Assembly (NCBI RefSeq): GCF_900996225.1
Contig: NZ_CAAJGL010000112.1
Span: 186,001-250,000 of the forward strand
Direction of reading: 5' to 3'
Length of the DNA stretch: 64,000 nt
Source: Paraburkholderia sp. BCC1884
GTDB taxonomy: Bacteria > Pseudomonadota > Gammaproteobacteria > Burkholderiales > Burkholderiaceae
Below, in pieces: positions 51,788 to 61,231 of the stretch. Within the stretch, counting starts at the first letter, position 1. Every line of letters starts with the position of its first letter. The notes below the pieces were generated by a model. That model did no database searches, was not told the origin of the DNA, and saw only the letters and a list, made by a program, of their open reading frames with translations. The position numbers were made by a program, and so were the translations under genes.

Positions 51788-53041
51788 TTGAAATTTCCCT
51801 ACGAATGGCAGATTGGCTGGCGCTACACCCGCGCCGGCAAACGCACGACCGGTAACGGCTTCATTTCTTTCATCGCCCTGGTGTCGATGTCGGGCATCGC
51901 GCTCGGCGTCGCGGCGCTGATCGTCGTGTTGTCGGTGATGAACGGTTTCCAGAAAGAAGTGCGCGACCGCATGTTGTCGGTGCTCGCGCACGTCGAAATT
52001 TTTTCGCCGACGGGTTCGATGCCCGACTGGCAATTGACCGCCAGGGAAGCCCGTCAGAACAAGGAAGTGATCGGCGCGGCGCCGTACGTCGAAGCGCAGG
52101 CGCTACTCACGCGTCAGGACGCCGTGAGCGGCGTGGCCCTGCGCGGCGTCGAGCCGTCGCTCGAACCCGAGGTATCGGACATCGGCAAGGAAATGAAGGG
52201 CGGCAGCCTGAACGCGCTGGCGCCGGGCGACTTCGGTATCGTGCTGGGCGCCGACCTCGCTACCAACCTCGGCGTGACCGTCAACGACAAGATCACGCTG
52301 GTCGCGCCCGAAGGCACCATCACGCCCGCCGGGATGCTACCGAGGCTGAAACAGTTCACGGTGGTGGGCATCTTCGAGTCGGGGCATTACGAGTACGACA
52401 GCACGCTTGCCCTCATCAACATTAAAGATGCCCAGGCGCTATTCCGCCTCGCCGCGCCAACCGGCGTCCGGCTACGCCTGAAAGACATGCAACGCGCGCC
52501 AGAGGTCGCGCACCAGCTTGCGGGCACGCTCTCGGGCGACCTCTACATTCGCGACTGGACGCAGCAGAACAAGACCTGGTTCTCGGCCGTGCAGATCGAA
52601 AAACGCATGATGTTCATCATTCTCACGCTGATTATCGCGGTGGCGGCATTCAATCTGGTGTCGTCGCTGGTGATGACGGTGACCAACAAGCAGGCCGATA
52701 TCGCGATTCTGCGCACGCTCGGCGCGCAGCCCCGCTCGATCATGAAGATCTTCGTGGTGCAGGGCGTGACGATCGGCTTTATCGGCACGGCCACCGGCGT
52801 GGCGCTCGGCTGCCTGATCGCGTGGAGTATTCCGTGGCTCGTGCCGATGATCGAGCATGTGCTCGGCGTGCAGTTCCTGCCGCCGTCGGTGTACTTCATC
52901 AACGAATTGCCGTCGGAACTGATTCCGGCGGATGTCGCGCGTATCGGCCTCATCGCTTTCCTGATGTCGGCGCTGGCGACGCTTTACCCGAGCTGGCGTG
53001 GTGCCAAGGTCCGTCCCGCGGAGGCGCTGCGCTATGAATGA
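51788..53041 (+). CDS. lolC: Lipoprotein-releasing ABC transporter permease LolC/E
   Basis: Membrane subunit of the LolCDE machine that releases outer-membrane lipoproteins from the inner membrane. 417 residues. Four membrane segments: about 22-48 (FISFIALVSMSGIALGVAAL), and three in the C-terminal third, with a large periplasmic domain between. I chose the TTG at 51788 (LKFPYEWQIGWRYTRAG) because AAAAGGA precedes it and this peptide is the usual start; a longer version from 51725 is not supported. Single permease species here, so it may act as LolC/E homodimer. Overlaps lolD. Confidence 0.93.
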   Translation: MKFPYEWQIGWRYTRAGKRTTGNGFISFIALVSMSGIALGVAALIVVLSVMNGFQKEVRDRMLSVLAHVEIFSPTGSMPDWQLTAREARQNKEVIGAAPYVEAQALLTRQDAVSGVALRGVEPSLEPEVSDIGKEMKGGSLNALAPGDFGIVLGADLATNLGVTVNDKITLVAPEGTITPAGMLPRLKQFTVVGIFESGHYEYDSTLALINIKDAQALFRLAAPTGVRLRLKDMQRAPEVAHQLAGTLSGDLYIRDWTQQNKTWFSAVQIEKRMMFIILTLIIAVAAFNLVSSLVMTVTNKQADIAILRTLGAQPRSIMKIFVVQGVTIGFIGTATGVALGCLIAWSIPWLVPMIEHVLGVQFLPPSVYFINELPSELIPADVARIGLIAFLMSALATLYPSWRGAKVRPAEALRYE

Positions 53042-53777
53042 CCGTTCCGCTAATCTCTCGATGGCCTCTCAGGAAATCGTACCGCATCCCTACGTGCTGG
53101 AAGCCACCGGCATTTCGAAAACATTCGTTCAGGGCGGCCTGAACGTGCAGGTGCTCAACAACACCGAGCTGAAAGTGCGACGCGGCGAGAAACTGGCGAT
53201 CGTCGGCGCGTCGGGTTCCGGCAAGAGCACGCTGTTGCACGTGCTCGGCGGCCTCGACGATCCGAGCGCCGGCCACGTCTCGGTGATGGGCAAGCCGTTC
53301 ACGCAGCTTTCCGAACGCGAACGCAACGACTTGCGCAATCGCGCGCTCGGCTTCGTCTATCAGTTTCATCATCTGCTGCCGGAATTCACCGCGCTCGACA
53401 ACGTCGCGATGCCGCTGCGGATTCGCCGCATGACCACCGAAGCCGCGCGCCACGAAGCGCTCGCGGTGCTGGAGCGCGTGGGCATGGGGCATCGCGCGAA
53501 ACACCGGCCGGGCGAACTGTCCGGCGGCGAGCGTCAGCGGGTGGCGATCGCACGCGCGCTGGTCACGAAGCCGGCCTGCGTGCTGGCCGACGAGCCGACC
53601 GGCAATCTCGACGGCGGCACCGCGGACACCGTGTTCAACCTGATGCTCGAACTGTCGCAAACCATGGAAACGAGCTTCGTGATCGTCACGCACGATCCCG
53701 AACTGGCGGGCCGGTGCGACCGCATCATGCGTCTGCGCGAAGGCGTGTTGTACGAAGAGCCCTCGGTGCCGGTTTGA
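53034..53777 (+). CDS. lolD: Lipoprotein-releasing ABC transporter ATPase LolD
   Basis: ATPase that powers LolC/E. 247 residues. Walker A GASGSGKST, Q-loop YQFHHLLPEF, signature LSGGERQRVAIARAL, Walker B CVLADEPTGNLDGG and H-loop VTHDPEL are in order. The ATG at 53034 overlaps the lolC stop codon by 8 bp and is preceded by GGAGGC inside lolC, so translation is coupled. The first 20 residues are an extension before the ABC domain. Confidence 0.96.
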   Translation: MNDRSANLSMASQEIVPHPYVLEATGISKTFVQGGLNVQVLNNTELKVRRGEKLAIVGASGSGKSTLLHVLGGLDDPSAGHVSVMGKPFTQLSERERNDLRNRALGFVYQFHHLLPEFTALDNVAMPLRIRRMTTEAARHEALAVLERVGMGHRAKHRPGELSGGERQRVAIARALVTKPACVLADEPTGNLDGGTADTVFNLMLELSQTMETSFVIVTHDPELAGRCDRIMRLREGVLYEEPSVPV

Positions 53778-53829
53778 GTTCGGCTGCCGGATCGCGTCAG
53801 CCGATGTTGCGCCGCTAGCGAGGCACATC

Positions 53830-54618
53830 ATGTGGATCGATACCCACTGCCATCTCGACGCGTCGGAATTCGACGCCGACCGCGATTCGGTCGCGGCGGC
53901 GGCGCGGCACGCGGGTGTGGGGCGGATCGTGATTCCGGCGATCGGCCGTCAGAACTTCGCGACGGTGCGCGAACTGGCGCATCGCGTCGAGGGCGGCGCG
54001 TATGCGCTCGGCATTCATCCGTTGTTCACGCCGAATGCCGAGGACAGCGATCTCGATCTGCTGCGCATGGAAATCGAGGCGAGTCTCGACGATCCGCTGT
54101 TCGTCGGCCTGGGGGAAATCGGGCTCGATTATTTCGTCGAAGGTCTCGACGATGCGCGTCAGCAGTTCTTCTACAACGGGCAACTGCAACTTGCGCGTGA
54201 ATTCGATCTGCCGGTGATCTGTCATGTGCGCAAGTCGCAGGACCAGGTGATCAAGGGACTGCGGCGGCATCAGATTCACCGTGGCATCGCGCATGCCTTC
54301 AATGGCAGTTTCCAGCAGGCGCAGGCCTATATCGACCAGGGATTCCATCTGGGTTTCGGCGGCAATCTGACCTTCGAGCGGGCCCGGCAGATCCGGCGCC
54401 TGGCAGAACAATTGCCGTTCGACGCGCTGGTCGTCGAAACCGATGCGCCGGACATCGCGCCATCGTGGATGTACAAACAGCGCAACTCGCCGGAGCAGAT
54501 TCCCGCGATCGGCGCGGGCCTCGCGCAATTGCGCGGCATGAGCGCCGACGAAGCCGCCCTAGGCACAACGGCTAACGCGCTCGCCGCGCTGCCGCGACTC
54601 GCCCTTTCCTCTGCATAA
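53830..54618 (+). CDS. TatD family metal-dependent hydrolase
   Basis: A 262-residue TIM-barrel deoxyribonuclease of the TatD family. Metal motifs: start MWIDTHCHLDASEF (His-X-His), GEIGLDYF (Glu), VICHVRKSQ and AHAFNGS (His), and VETDAPDIAPSW (Asp). Family members act in DNA repair and on nucleic-acid fragments. It lies 52 bp after lolD on the same strand and probably shares its transcript. Confidence 0.93.
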   Translation: MWIDTHCHLDASEFDADRDSVAAAARHAGVGRIVIPAIGRQNFATVRELAHRVEGGAYALGIHPLFTPNAEDSDLDLLRMEIEASLDDPLFVGLGEIGLDYFVEGLDDARQQFFYNGQLQLAREFDLPVICHVRKSQDQVIKGLRRHQIHRGIAHAFNGSFQQAQAYIDQGFHLGFGGNLTFERARQIRRLAEQLPFDALVVETDAPDIAPSWMYKQRNSPEQIPAIGAGLAQLRGMSADEAALGTTANALAALPRLALSSA

Positions 54619-54731
54619 TTAACCTTGTTGATCGAGTGGTTCGCGCCGGGCGACACCCACGTCCGGCGGGCCTTCTCACGCCTGCTCGCGGCGAATGGGC
54701 TGGGGCCCGGCGCCGGTCGGATGGAGGGTGA

Positions 54732-57461
54732 ATGCGGACATGGTGGTGCGGGTTTGCGTTGGGTGTGATCGCGTTGCAGCGCCAGCCGGCGTTGCCGGAT
54801 TGGCGAGGTTGGCTGGCATTGGGAGCGCTGGCGTGCGCGGCGTCTGGATTGGCGCTTTGGGGGCTGCGTGCCGATGCAGGGTTGGCCGCGTCGACGAAGC
54901 CGGTTTCTCGTTTACGCCGCCCTCTCGTGCGCAGCGCGCGTTTGCGCTCGACGATCGGCTTTTGCGCCATCTGCTGCGCGGCAATGTGCGCGGGTTTCGG
55001 CTATGCCGCATGGCGCGCCGAACTGCGGCTCGCGACGAGTCTGCCCATTGGCTGGGAAGGGCGCGATATCGAAGTGACTGGAAGCATCAAGGGTCTGCCC
55101 TCGCGCGACGAGAAAGGCGCACGCTTTCTGTTCAGCGTCGATTCGGTCGACGCACCGATCGCGGCATTTCCGCGCGTGATCCAACTGGCGTGGATCGATG
55201 AAAGGAGCGAGCCGCCCTCGCTCGAACCCGGCGCGCGCTGGCGGCTGACCGTGCGGCTCAAGCGGCCGCACGGCAATGCCAATTTCGGCGTGCGCGATGC
55301 CGAAGCGAATCTGCTTGCGCGCAACGTGCGGGCCACGGGTTATGTGAGTGCGCCGTCTCGGGCCACGCGCCTGGCCGGCAGCGCGGGCGGGGTGGGCGTG
55401 AGCGTGGACCGCTGGCGCGCTGCGCTGCGCGCGCGCATCGACGCGGTGCTTGCCGGCGCGCCGCATCGCGGGATCGTCGTGGCGCTGGCAATCGGCGCGC
55501 AGGACGAAGTCAGCGCCGACGACTGGCAGTTGATGCGTGGCACCGGCACCAGTCATCTGGTGGCGATCTCGGGCTTGCACATCGGCTTCGTCGCGGGGCT
55601 GGCTGGTTGGCTTGCGGGTGCGCTGTGGCGGCGCTCTGCGTGGGTCGGCCGCAACTGGCCGTTGTGGCTGCCGGCGCAGATCGTCGCGATGGCCAGCGGC
55701 GTGGCATTTGCCGGCTTGCATGCTGCGTTGGCCGGCTTCAACGTGCCCGCGCAACGGGCCTTGTGGATGGCGGGCGTGGTTGCGCTGGCGTTTATCGGCG
55801 GACGCACCGTCGCGCGCTCGGCGGTGCTGGCGTGGGCGCTGGCGCTCGTGTTGCTGATCGATCCGTGGGCGGTCGTGTCGGCGGGATTCTGGCTGTCGTT
55901 CTGTGCGGTGGCCGCGATTCTGTTTGCGGTTTCAGGCCGGCCTCGCGTGCAGGATCATCACCAACATGGCGACGAGGAGGGTGAAGGCGGCGCGCTCTCG
56001 AGTCGGCTGGCAAGCTGGCGGGCAGGGTTGCGGCGTCGCATTCGCGGCTTCATCGAACGCGTGCGCGGCGCGGTTCACGTGCAGTTCGCGGTGACGGTCG
56101 CTCTCGCGCCACTGACGGTGTACTGGTTCGCGCAGATTCCGCTGATCGGCCCGCTTGCCAATGCGTTCGCGATTCCGTGGGTCAGTCTGCTGGTCACACC
56201 GGCGGTGCTCGCCGGCGTCGTGTTGCCCGCGCCGCTGGACGCCTCGGCGTTCCATGCCGCGCATGCCTTGCTCGCCGTGCTGGTCGCCGGTTTGCGGATG
56301 CTGACCGGTCCGGCGTGGGCGCTCTGGCGACTGCCGCAACCGGACGCGTGGACGCTGGCCGCCGCCGGAATCGGCGTGCTCTGGTGCCTCGCGCCGCGCG
56401 GCTGGCCGTTGCGCTGGGCCGCGCCGCTCACGTGGTTGCCGCTTCTGATGCCGGCCGCGCCGGGTCCGGCGCACGGCGCTTTCCGGCTGACGGCGCTGGA
56501 TGTCGGACAGGGCACCTCGGTGCTGATCGAAACCGCACATCACGCCTTGTTGTTCGATACGGGGCCCGGTCCGGAATCGACGCATGCGGGCGAGCGGGTC
56601 GTCGTGCCGTTCCTGCAGGCGCACGGCGTGACGGCGCTCGACACGCTCATCATCAGCCACGCCGATTCCGATCACTCGGGTGGCGCGCCGGCCGTGCTGG
56701 ATGCCATCGAAGTGCGTCAACTGCTGGCGGCATTGGCGCCGTCGAATGCCTTGTGGTCGAACGCGAAAGCACGCGGCGCCGATACCGTACCGTGCGCGGC
56801 GGGGCAGCGCTGGGAGTGGGACGGCGTCGAATTCGCGGTGTTGTGGCCGGATCCGGGGCCGTTGCAGGGGAAGCCGAACGCGCATTGCTGCGTGTTGCGC
56901 GTGAGCACGCTGGCTGATTCGGTTCAGGCCGGGGGGGCAGCCCCTGCGGCTCGGGTTGCGACTCCGACTCCGACTCCGACTCCGACTCCGACTCCGACTC
57001 CGACTCCGACTCCGACGCGGAGTCCTGCGTCGGCGAATTCCGCGCCGGGGCACGTTCAAACGAAGTCGCCGCACCTGAGCGCCTTGCTAAGCGCGGATAT
57101 CGAGGCGCCCGTCGAACGCATCCTGCTTGCGCGCGATCGCAGCGCGTTGCGCTCGCAAGTGCTGGTGGTGCCGCACCACGGCAGCAAGACCTCGTCGACC
57201 GAGCCGTTCCTCGACTCTATCGAGCCGCTCGTCGCGCTATTTCAGGTAGGCTATCGCAACCGTTTTCATCATCCGGATGCGGGTGTGTTCGAGCGTTACG
57301 CGGCACGGCATATCGAGCTCGGACGCAGCGATCAGGACGGCGCGGTGCGGGTGGAGGTGGCGCCGGAGCAGGAGCCGACGCCCGGCCGGGAAACCCCCCA
57401 TGCCTCGCTGACGATCGAGCGTTACCGCGATACGCAGCACCGTTACTGGATGGACCGCTGA
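54732..57461 (+). CDS. comEC: ComEC/Rec2 DNA internalisation channel
   Basis: Inner-membrane channel for uptake of transforming single-stranded DNA. 909 residues. N-terminal hydrophobic segments and a DUF4131-type OB domain (about 80-230), the competence domain with several helices (about 250-560; GTSHLVAISGLHIGFVAGLA), and a C-terminal metallo-beta-lactamase-like domain (LDVGQGTSVLIE, ISHADSDHSGGAPA, VPHHGSKTSSTE). A Thr-Pro tract made of nine ACTCCG units sits inside the last domain (about 743-762). ATG 54732 follows GGAGGGTG. Full length and all three domains are present, so natural competence is possible. Confidence 0.95.
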   Translation: MRTWWCGFALGVIALQRQPALPDWRGWLALGALACAASGLALWGLRADAGLAASTKPVSRLRRPLVRSARLRSTIGFCAICCAAMCAGFGYAAWRAELRLATSLPIGWEGRDIEVTGSIKGLPSRDEKGARFLFSVDSVDAPIAAFPRVIQLAWIDERSEPPSLEPGARWRLTVRLKRPHGNANFGVRDAEANLLARNVRATGYVSAPSRATRLAGSAGGVGVSVDRWRAALRARIDAVLAGAPHRGIVVALAIGAQDEVSADDWQLMRGTGTSHLVAISGLHIGFVAGLAGWLAGALWRRSAWVGRNWPLWLPAQIVAMASGVAFAGLHAALAGFNVPAQRALWMAGVVALAFIGGRTVARSAVLAWALALVLLIDPWAVVSAGFWLSFCAVAAILFAVSGRPRVQDHHQHGDEEGEGGALSSRLASWRAGLRRRIRGFIERVRGAVHVQFAVTVALAPLTVYWFAQIPLIGPLANAFAIPWVSLLVTPAVLAGVVLPAPLDASAFHAAHALLAVLVAGLRMLTGPAWALWRLPQPDAWTLAAAGIGVLWCLAPRGWPLRWAAPLTWLPLLMPAAPGPAHGAFRLTALDVGQGTSVLIETAHHALLFDTGPGPESTHAGERVVVPFLQAHGVTALDTLIISHADSDHSGGAPAVLDAIEVRQLLAALAPSNALWSNAKARGADTVPCAAGQRWEWDGVEFAVLWPDPGPLQGKPNAHCCVLRVSTLADSVQAGGAAPAARVATPTPTPTPTPTPTPTPTPTRSPASANSAPGHVQTKSPHLSALLSADIEAPVERILLARDRSALRSQVLVVPHHGSKTSSTEPFLDSIEPLVALFQVGYRNRFHHPDAGVFERYAARHIELGRSDQDGAVRVEVAPEQEPTPGRETPHASLTIERYRDTQHRYWMDR
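56961..57014 (+). repeat. Hexanucleotide repeat in comEC, nine copies of ACTCCG
   Basis: Nine perfect tandem copies of ACTCCG encode a Thr-Pro dipeptide run. The unit is divisible by three, so slippage changes the length of the tract without breaking the frame. Confidence 0.95.
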
Positions 57462-57586
57462 CCGGTGCGCACCGGCGACGACGAATCAGCCCGTCGTGCA
57501 GAAAGAGCAAGCGCGTCGCACGGCAGGGCCGCTCCCTTGGGGCCCGCACGAAAGCCCGCGCTATAACAGAACGGAGATCGCCGCAG

Positions 57587-58384
57587 TTGAAAAACATCAT
57601 TCACTTCTCGCACGCGAACGGCTTTCCAGCGTCTACCTACCGGACGATCTTCGCCGAACTCGCCGACGACTACGAGCTGCGCTCGATCGAACGCATCGGC
57701 CACGACACGCGCTACCCCGTGACGCAAGACTGGCCGCATCTGGTCGAGCAATTGCTCGACGACGTCGGCCGTCGGTACGAGCAACCGGTGTGGCTGGTCG
57801 GGCATTCGCTCGGCGGCTATCTGTCCTTGATGGCGGCGCTGAAAAAACCGCAGTGGGTGAGGGGGGTGGTGATGCTCGACTCGCCGGTGATCGCCGGCTG
57901 GCGCAGCAGCATGCTGCGCGTGTCGCAATGGACCGGACTCGACGAGCGCCTGTCGCCGGCGGCCGCCACCCGCACGCGCCGCACTCACTGGGCGAGCCGT
58001 GACGAAGCCTGGCGGTACTTCCATTCGAAGCCGGCATTCGCGCGCTGGGACGAACGCATGCTGTCCGATTACATCGACTTCGGCATTCCGCAGACGGCGC
58101 CCGACGGCGCGCGCAGTCTGGCCTTCGACCGGCGCACCGAATACCAGATCTACAAGACGTTGCCGCATACGCTCGGCTCGCGGCTCGCACGCGGCGCACC
58201 GGTGCCGGTCGGGTTCATTGCCGGCACGCGGTCGAAAGAGATCCGGCAGGCCGGGCTCGACGCCACACGGCGCGCGACCGGCGGTCATGTGGAATGGATC
58301 GAGGGCAGTCATCTTTATCCGATGGAAAAGCCGCTCGAAACGGCGCGCGCCGTGCAGCGGATGCTGCGGGAACTGGGCGCATAG
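57587..58384 (+). CDS. Alpha/beta hydrolase
   Basis: A 265-residue cytoplasmic alpha/beta hydrolase. Oxyanion-hole region HFSHANGFPASTYR, nucleophile motif GHSLGGYL (Ser74), and the catalytic His in EGSHLYPMEKP (about 242). It starts at a TTG (57587) with GGAGAT 8 bp upstream; there is no nearby ATG in frame. Substrate unknown: the HANGFP motif marks a group of esterase/lipase-like enzymes. It follows comEC on the same strand with 125 bp between. Confidence 0.88.
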   Translation: MKNIIHFSHANGFPASTYRTIFAELADDYELRSIERIGHDTRYPVTQDWPHLVEQLLDDVGRRYEQPVWLVGHSLGGYLSLMAALKKPQWVRGVVMLDSPVIAGWRSSMLRVSQWTGLDERLSPAAATRTRRTHWASRDEAWRYFHSKPAFARWDERMLSDYIDFGIPQTAPDGARSLAFDRRTEYQIYKTLPHTLGSRLARGAPVPVGFIAGTRSKEIRQAGLDATRRATGGHVEWIEGSHLYPMEKPLETARAVQRMLRELGA

Positions 58385-58499
58385 GTTTTCGCGCGGAGAA
58401 AAAACGGTGCATGATCGGTGTGCGTCGGGCGCCGCCGCTATGCCACGGTCGCGTGCAGATGTCGCTCGGATTTTGCTGGGTTGAGACCCTGCTTTACGG

Positions 58500-58505
58500 T
58501 ATAAT
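58500..58505 (+). promoter_or_regulatory. -10 element of the pyrG promoter
   Basis: A perfect TATAAT lies about 25 bp before the pyrG start codon. The upstream -35 hexamer is poor, with TTGCTG 21 bp away. Confidence 0.5.
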
Positions 58506-58530
58506 CCGTTTTTCCCGCGAGCATCCAGCG

Positions 58531-60204
58531 ATGACCAAATATGTTTTCGTCACCGGCGGCGTAGTATCTTCCCTCGGCAAGGGTATTGCCGCCGCTTCCC
58601 TCGCCGCGATCCTCGAATCGCGCGGTCTCAAAGTCACCCTCCTCAAGCTCGATCCGTACATCAATGTCGACCCCGGCACGATGAGCCCGTTTCAGCACGG
58701 CGAAGTGTTCGTCACGGAAGACGGAGCGGAGACCGACCTCGATCTTGGCCACTATGAGCGCTTCATCAGCACGAAGATGCGCAAGGCCAATAACTTCACC
58801 ACTGGCCAGATTTACGAATCGGTGATCCGCAAGGAACGCCGCGGCGATTATCTCGGCAAGACGGTGCAGGTCATCCCGCACATCACGAATGAAATCCAGG
58901 CGTTCATCGAGCGTGGCGCAGCGTCGGCCACGTGTGGTGAGCCGGACGTCGCGATCGTCGAAGTGGGTGGCACGGTGGGCGACATCGAGTCGCTGCCGTT
59001 CCTCGAGGCCGCACGTCAGATGAGTCTGCGCATGGGTCGCAACAGCGCGTGCTTCGTGCACCTCACGCTGGTGCCCTGGGTCGCCACGGCCGGCGAACTG
59101 AAGACCAAACCCACGCAACACAGCGTGCAGAAGCTGCGCGAAATCGGTATTTCGCCGCACGTGCTGCTGTGCCGCGCCGACCGTCGCATTCCGGACGACG
59201 AGCGCGCCAAGATTTCCATGTTCTCGAACGTGCCGGAAGACGCGGTGATCTCCGTGTGGGACGCCGACAGCATCTACAAGATTCCGCAGATGCTGCACGA
59301 CCAGGGTCTGGACGCGATCATCTGCGAAGAGCTCAAGCTCACGCCGCAGCCCGCTGACCTGTCGATGTGGTCCGGCCTCGTCGAGAAGCTCGAACATCCG
59401 AAGCACGAAGTCACGATCGGCATGGTCGGCAAGTACGTCGATCTGACCGAGTCGTACAAGTCGCTGATCGAGGCGTTGCGCCATGCGTCGATGCACACGT
59501 CGACCAAGGTCAACATCGAGTACATCGATTCCGAAGAAGTCGAGGCGCAAGGCGTCGACAGCCTCAAGCATCTGGATGCCGTGCTCGTACCGGGCGGTTT
59601 CGGCCGTCGCGGTACCGAAGGCAAGATCGCCGCAATCCGTTACGCCCGCGAAGCGAAAGTGCCGTACCTCGGCATCTGCCTCGGCATGCAGCTCGCGGTG
59701 ATCGAATTCGCGCGCGACGTGGTCGGTCTGAAAGACGCGAACAGCACCGAGTTCGATCCGGAAACGAAGAACCGCGTGGTCGCGCTCATCACCGAGTGGT
59801 ACGACCGCGAAGGCAAGGTCGAAAAGCGCACGGAAGAATCGGATCTGGGCGGCACGATGCGGCTCGGTTCGCAACGTTGCCCGATCAAGCCGGGCACGAT
59901 GGCCGAAGAGATCTATGGCAAGGACGTCAACGAGCGCCATCGCCATCGTTATGAAGTCAATAACCGCTTCGTGCCCCAGCTCGAAGCCGGTGGCCTTATC
60001 ATCAGCGCCCGTACCCCGAGTGAAGATCTGCCGGAAATGATGGAATTGCCGCGCAGCATGCACCCGTGGTTCATCGGCGTGCAGTTCCACCCGGAATTCA
60101 CGTCCACGCCGCGTGACGGCCATCCGCTGTTCAAGTCGTTTGTCGAAGCGGCGCTCGCGCGCCAGCAGTCGCACACGGTGAGCGAAGTCGGGGAGAAAGC
60201 ATGA
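58531..60204 (+). CDS. pyrG: CTP synthase
   Basis: Converts UTP to CTP with glutamine as nitrogen donor. 557 residues. Amidoligase domain starting MTKYVFVTGGVVSSLGKGIA with SLGKG loop, DPYINVDPGTMSPFQHGEVF and EVGGTVGDIESLPF; C-terminal glutaminase domain with nucleophile in YLGICLGMQLAV and PWFIGVQFHPEF. I reject the upstream extension of 79 codons, as the family starts at MTKYVF. Overlaps kdsA by 4 bp. Confidence 0.98.
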   Translation: MTKYVFVTGGVVSSLGKGIAAASLAAILESRGLKVTLLKLDPYINVDPGTMSPFQHGEVFVTEDGAETDLDLGHYERFISTKMRKANNFTTGQIYESVIRKERRGDYLGKTVQVIPHITNEIQAFIERGAASATCGEPDVAIVEVGGTVGDIESLPFLEAARQMSLRMGRNSACFVHLTLVPWVATAGELKTKPTQHSVQKLREIGISPHVLLCRADRRIPDDERAKISMFSNVPEDAVISVWDADSIYKIPQMLHDQGLDAIICEELKLTPQPADLSMWSGLVEKLEHPKHEVTIGMVGKYVDLTESYKSLIEALRHASMHTSTKVNIEYIDSEEVEAQGVDSLKHLDAVLVPGGFGRRGTEGKIAAIRYAREAKVPYLGICLGMQLAVIEFARDVVGLKDANSTEFDPETKNRVVALITEWYDREGKVEKRTEESDLGGTMRLGSQRCPIKPGTMAEEIYGKDVNERHRHRYEVNNRFVPQLEAGGLIISARTPSEDLPEMMELPRSMHPWFIGVQFHPEFTSTPRDGHPLFKSFVEAALARQQSHTVSEVGEKA

Positions 60205-61055
60205 AACTGGGCGATTTCGAAATCGGACTCGACAAGCCGTTTTTCCTGATCGCAGGCACCTGCGTCGTCGAATCCGAACAGATGACGATCGACGTAGCCG
60301 GCCGGCTGAAGGAAATTTGCGCGAAGCTGAACATTCCGTTCATCTACAAATCGTCGTACGACAAAGCCAATCGCAGCAGCGGCAAGTCGTTTCGCGGTCT
60401 GGGCATGGACGAAGGTTTGCGGATTCTGTCGGAAGTGAAGCGCCAGCTGGGTCTGCCGGTGCTGACCGACGTTCACGCCGAGCACGAAATCGAGCAGGTC
60501 GCGTCGGTGGTCGACGTGCTGCAAACGCCCGCTTTCTTGTGCCGTCAAACGGACTTCATCCACGCCTGCGCGCGTTCGGGCAAACCGGTCAACATCAAGA
60601 AAGGCCAGTTTCTCGCGCCGCACGACATGAAGAATGTGATCGACAAGGCGCGCGACGCCGCGCGTGAAGCGGGGCTTTCGGAAGACCGCTTCATGGCCTG
60701 CGAGCGTGGTGTGTCGTTCGGCTATAACAACTTGGTGTCGGACATGCGCTCGCTTGCGATCATGCGCGAAACCAACGCGCCGATCGTGTTCGACGCCACC
60801 CACTCGGTGCAGTTGCCGGGCGGTCAGGGCACGAGCTCGGGCGGTCAGCGCGAATTCGTGCCGGTGCTGGCGCGTGCCGCAGTCGCGGTGGGCGTGTCCG
60901 GCCTCTTCATGGAAACGCACCCGAATCCGGCGCAGGCTAAATCGGACGGCCCCAACGCCGTGCCGCTGCACCGCATGGCCGATCTGCTCGAGACGCTGGT
61001 TACGCTCGATCAGGCCGTCAAGCGCGCGCCGTTCCTCGAAAGCGATTTCAACTGA
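60201..61055 (+). CDS. kdsA: KDO-8-phosphate synthase
   Basis: Condenses arabinose-5-phosphate and PEP to KDO-8-phosphate for lipopolysaccharide inner core. 284 residues. Start MKLGDFEIGLDKPFFLIAGT, FIYKSSYDKANRSS, VLTDVHAEHEIEQVASVVDV, FDATHSVQLPGGQG and METHPNP are the family blocks. The ATG overlaps the pyrG stop (ATGA), giving translational coupling. Confidence 0.98.
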   Translation: MKLGDFEIGLDKPFFLIAGTCVVESEQMTIDVAGRLKEICAKLNIPFIYKSSYDKANRSSGKSFRGLGMDEGLRILSEVKRQLGLPVLTDVHAEHEIEQVASVVDVLQTPAFLCRQTDFIHACARSGKPVNIKKGQFLAPHDMKNVIDKARDAAREAGLSEDRFMACERGVSFGYNNLVSDMRSLAIMRETNAPIVFDATHSVQLPGGQGTSSGGQREFVPVLARAAVAVGVSGLFMETHPNPAQAKSDGPNAVPLHRMADLLETLVTLDQAVKRAPFLESDFN

Positions 61056-61231
61056 TTCAGGCGTTCATCGCGTGTCACGATCGGTTCGCATAATGGACCC
61101 GGTCGTCGGCATGCGGCGAACGCACGCAATGGTCGTCGAACGTATCGGCGCGCAAGCAGTTTGCCGGGGAGACCGGTAGCGCCCGTTACAGTGTCACAGT
61201 AAAGAATTCAACGTCATTTCTTGAGGAAACC

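Noticed and set aside
58294..58530. 79-codon N-terminal extension of pyrG
   Set aside because: CTP synthases start at MTKYVF; the -10 element lies inside the supposed extension.
61093..61179. 28-residue frame between kdsA and eno
   Set aside because: Too short, no ribosome site, no recognisable sequence; I treat the gap as leader of eno.
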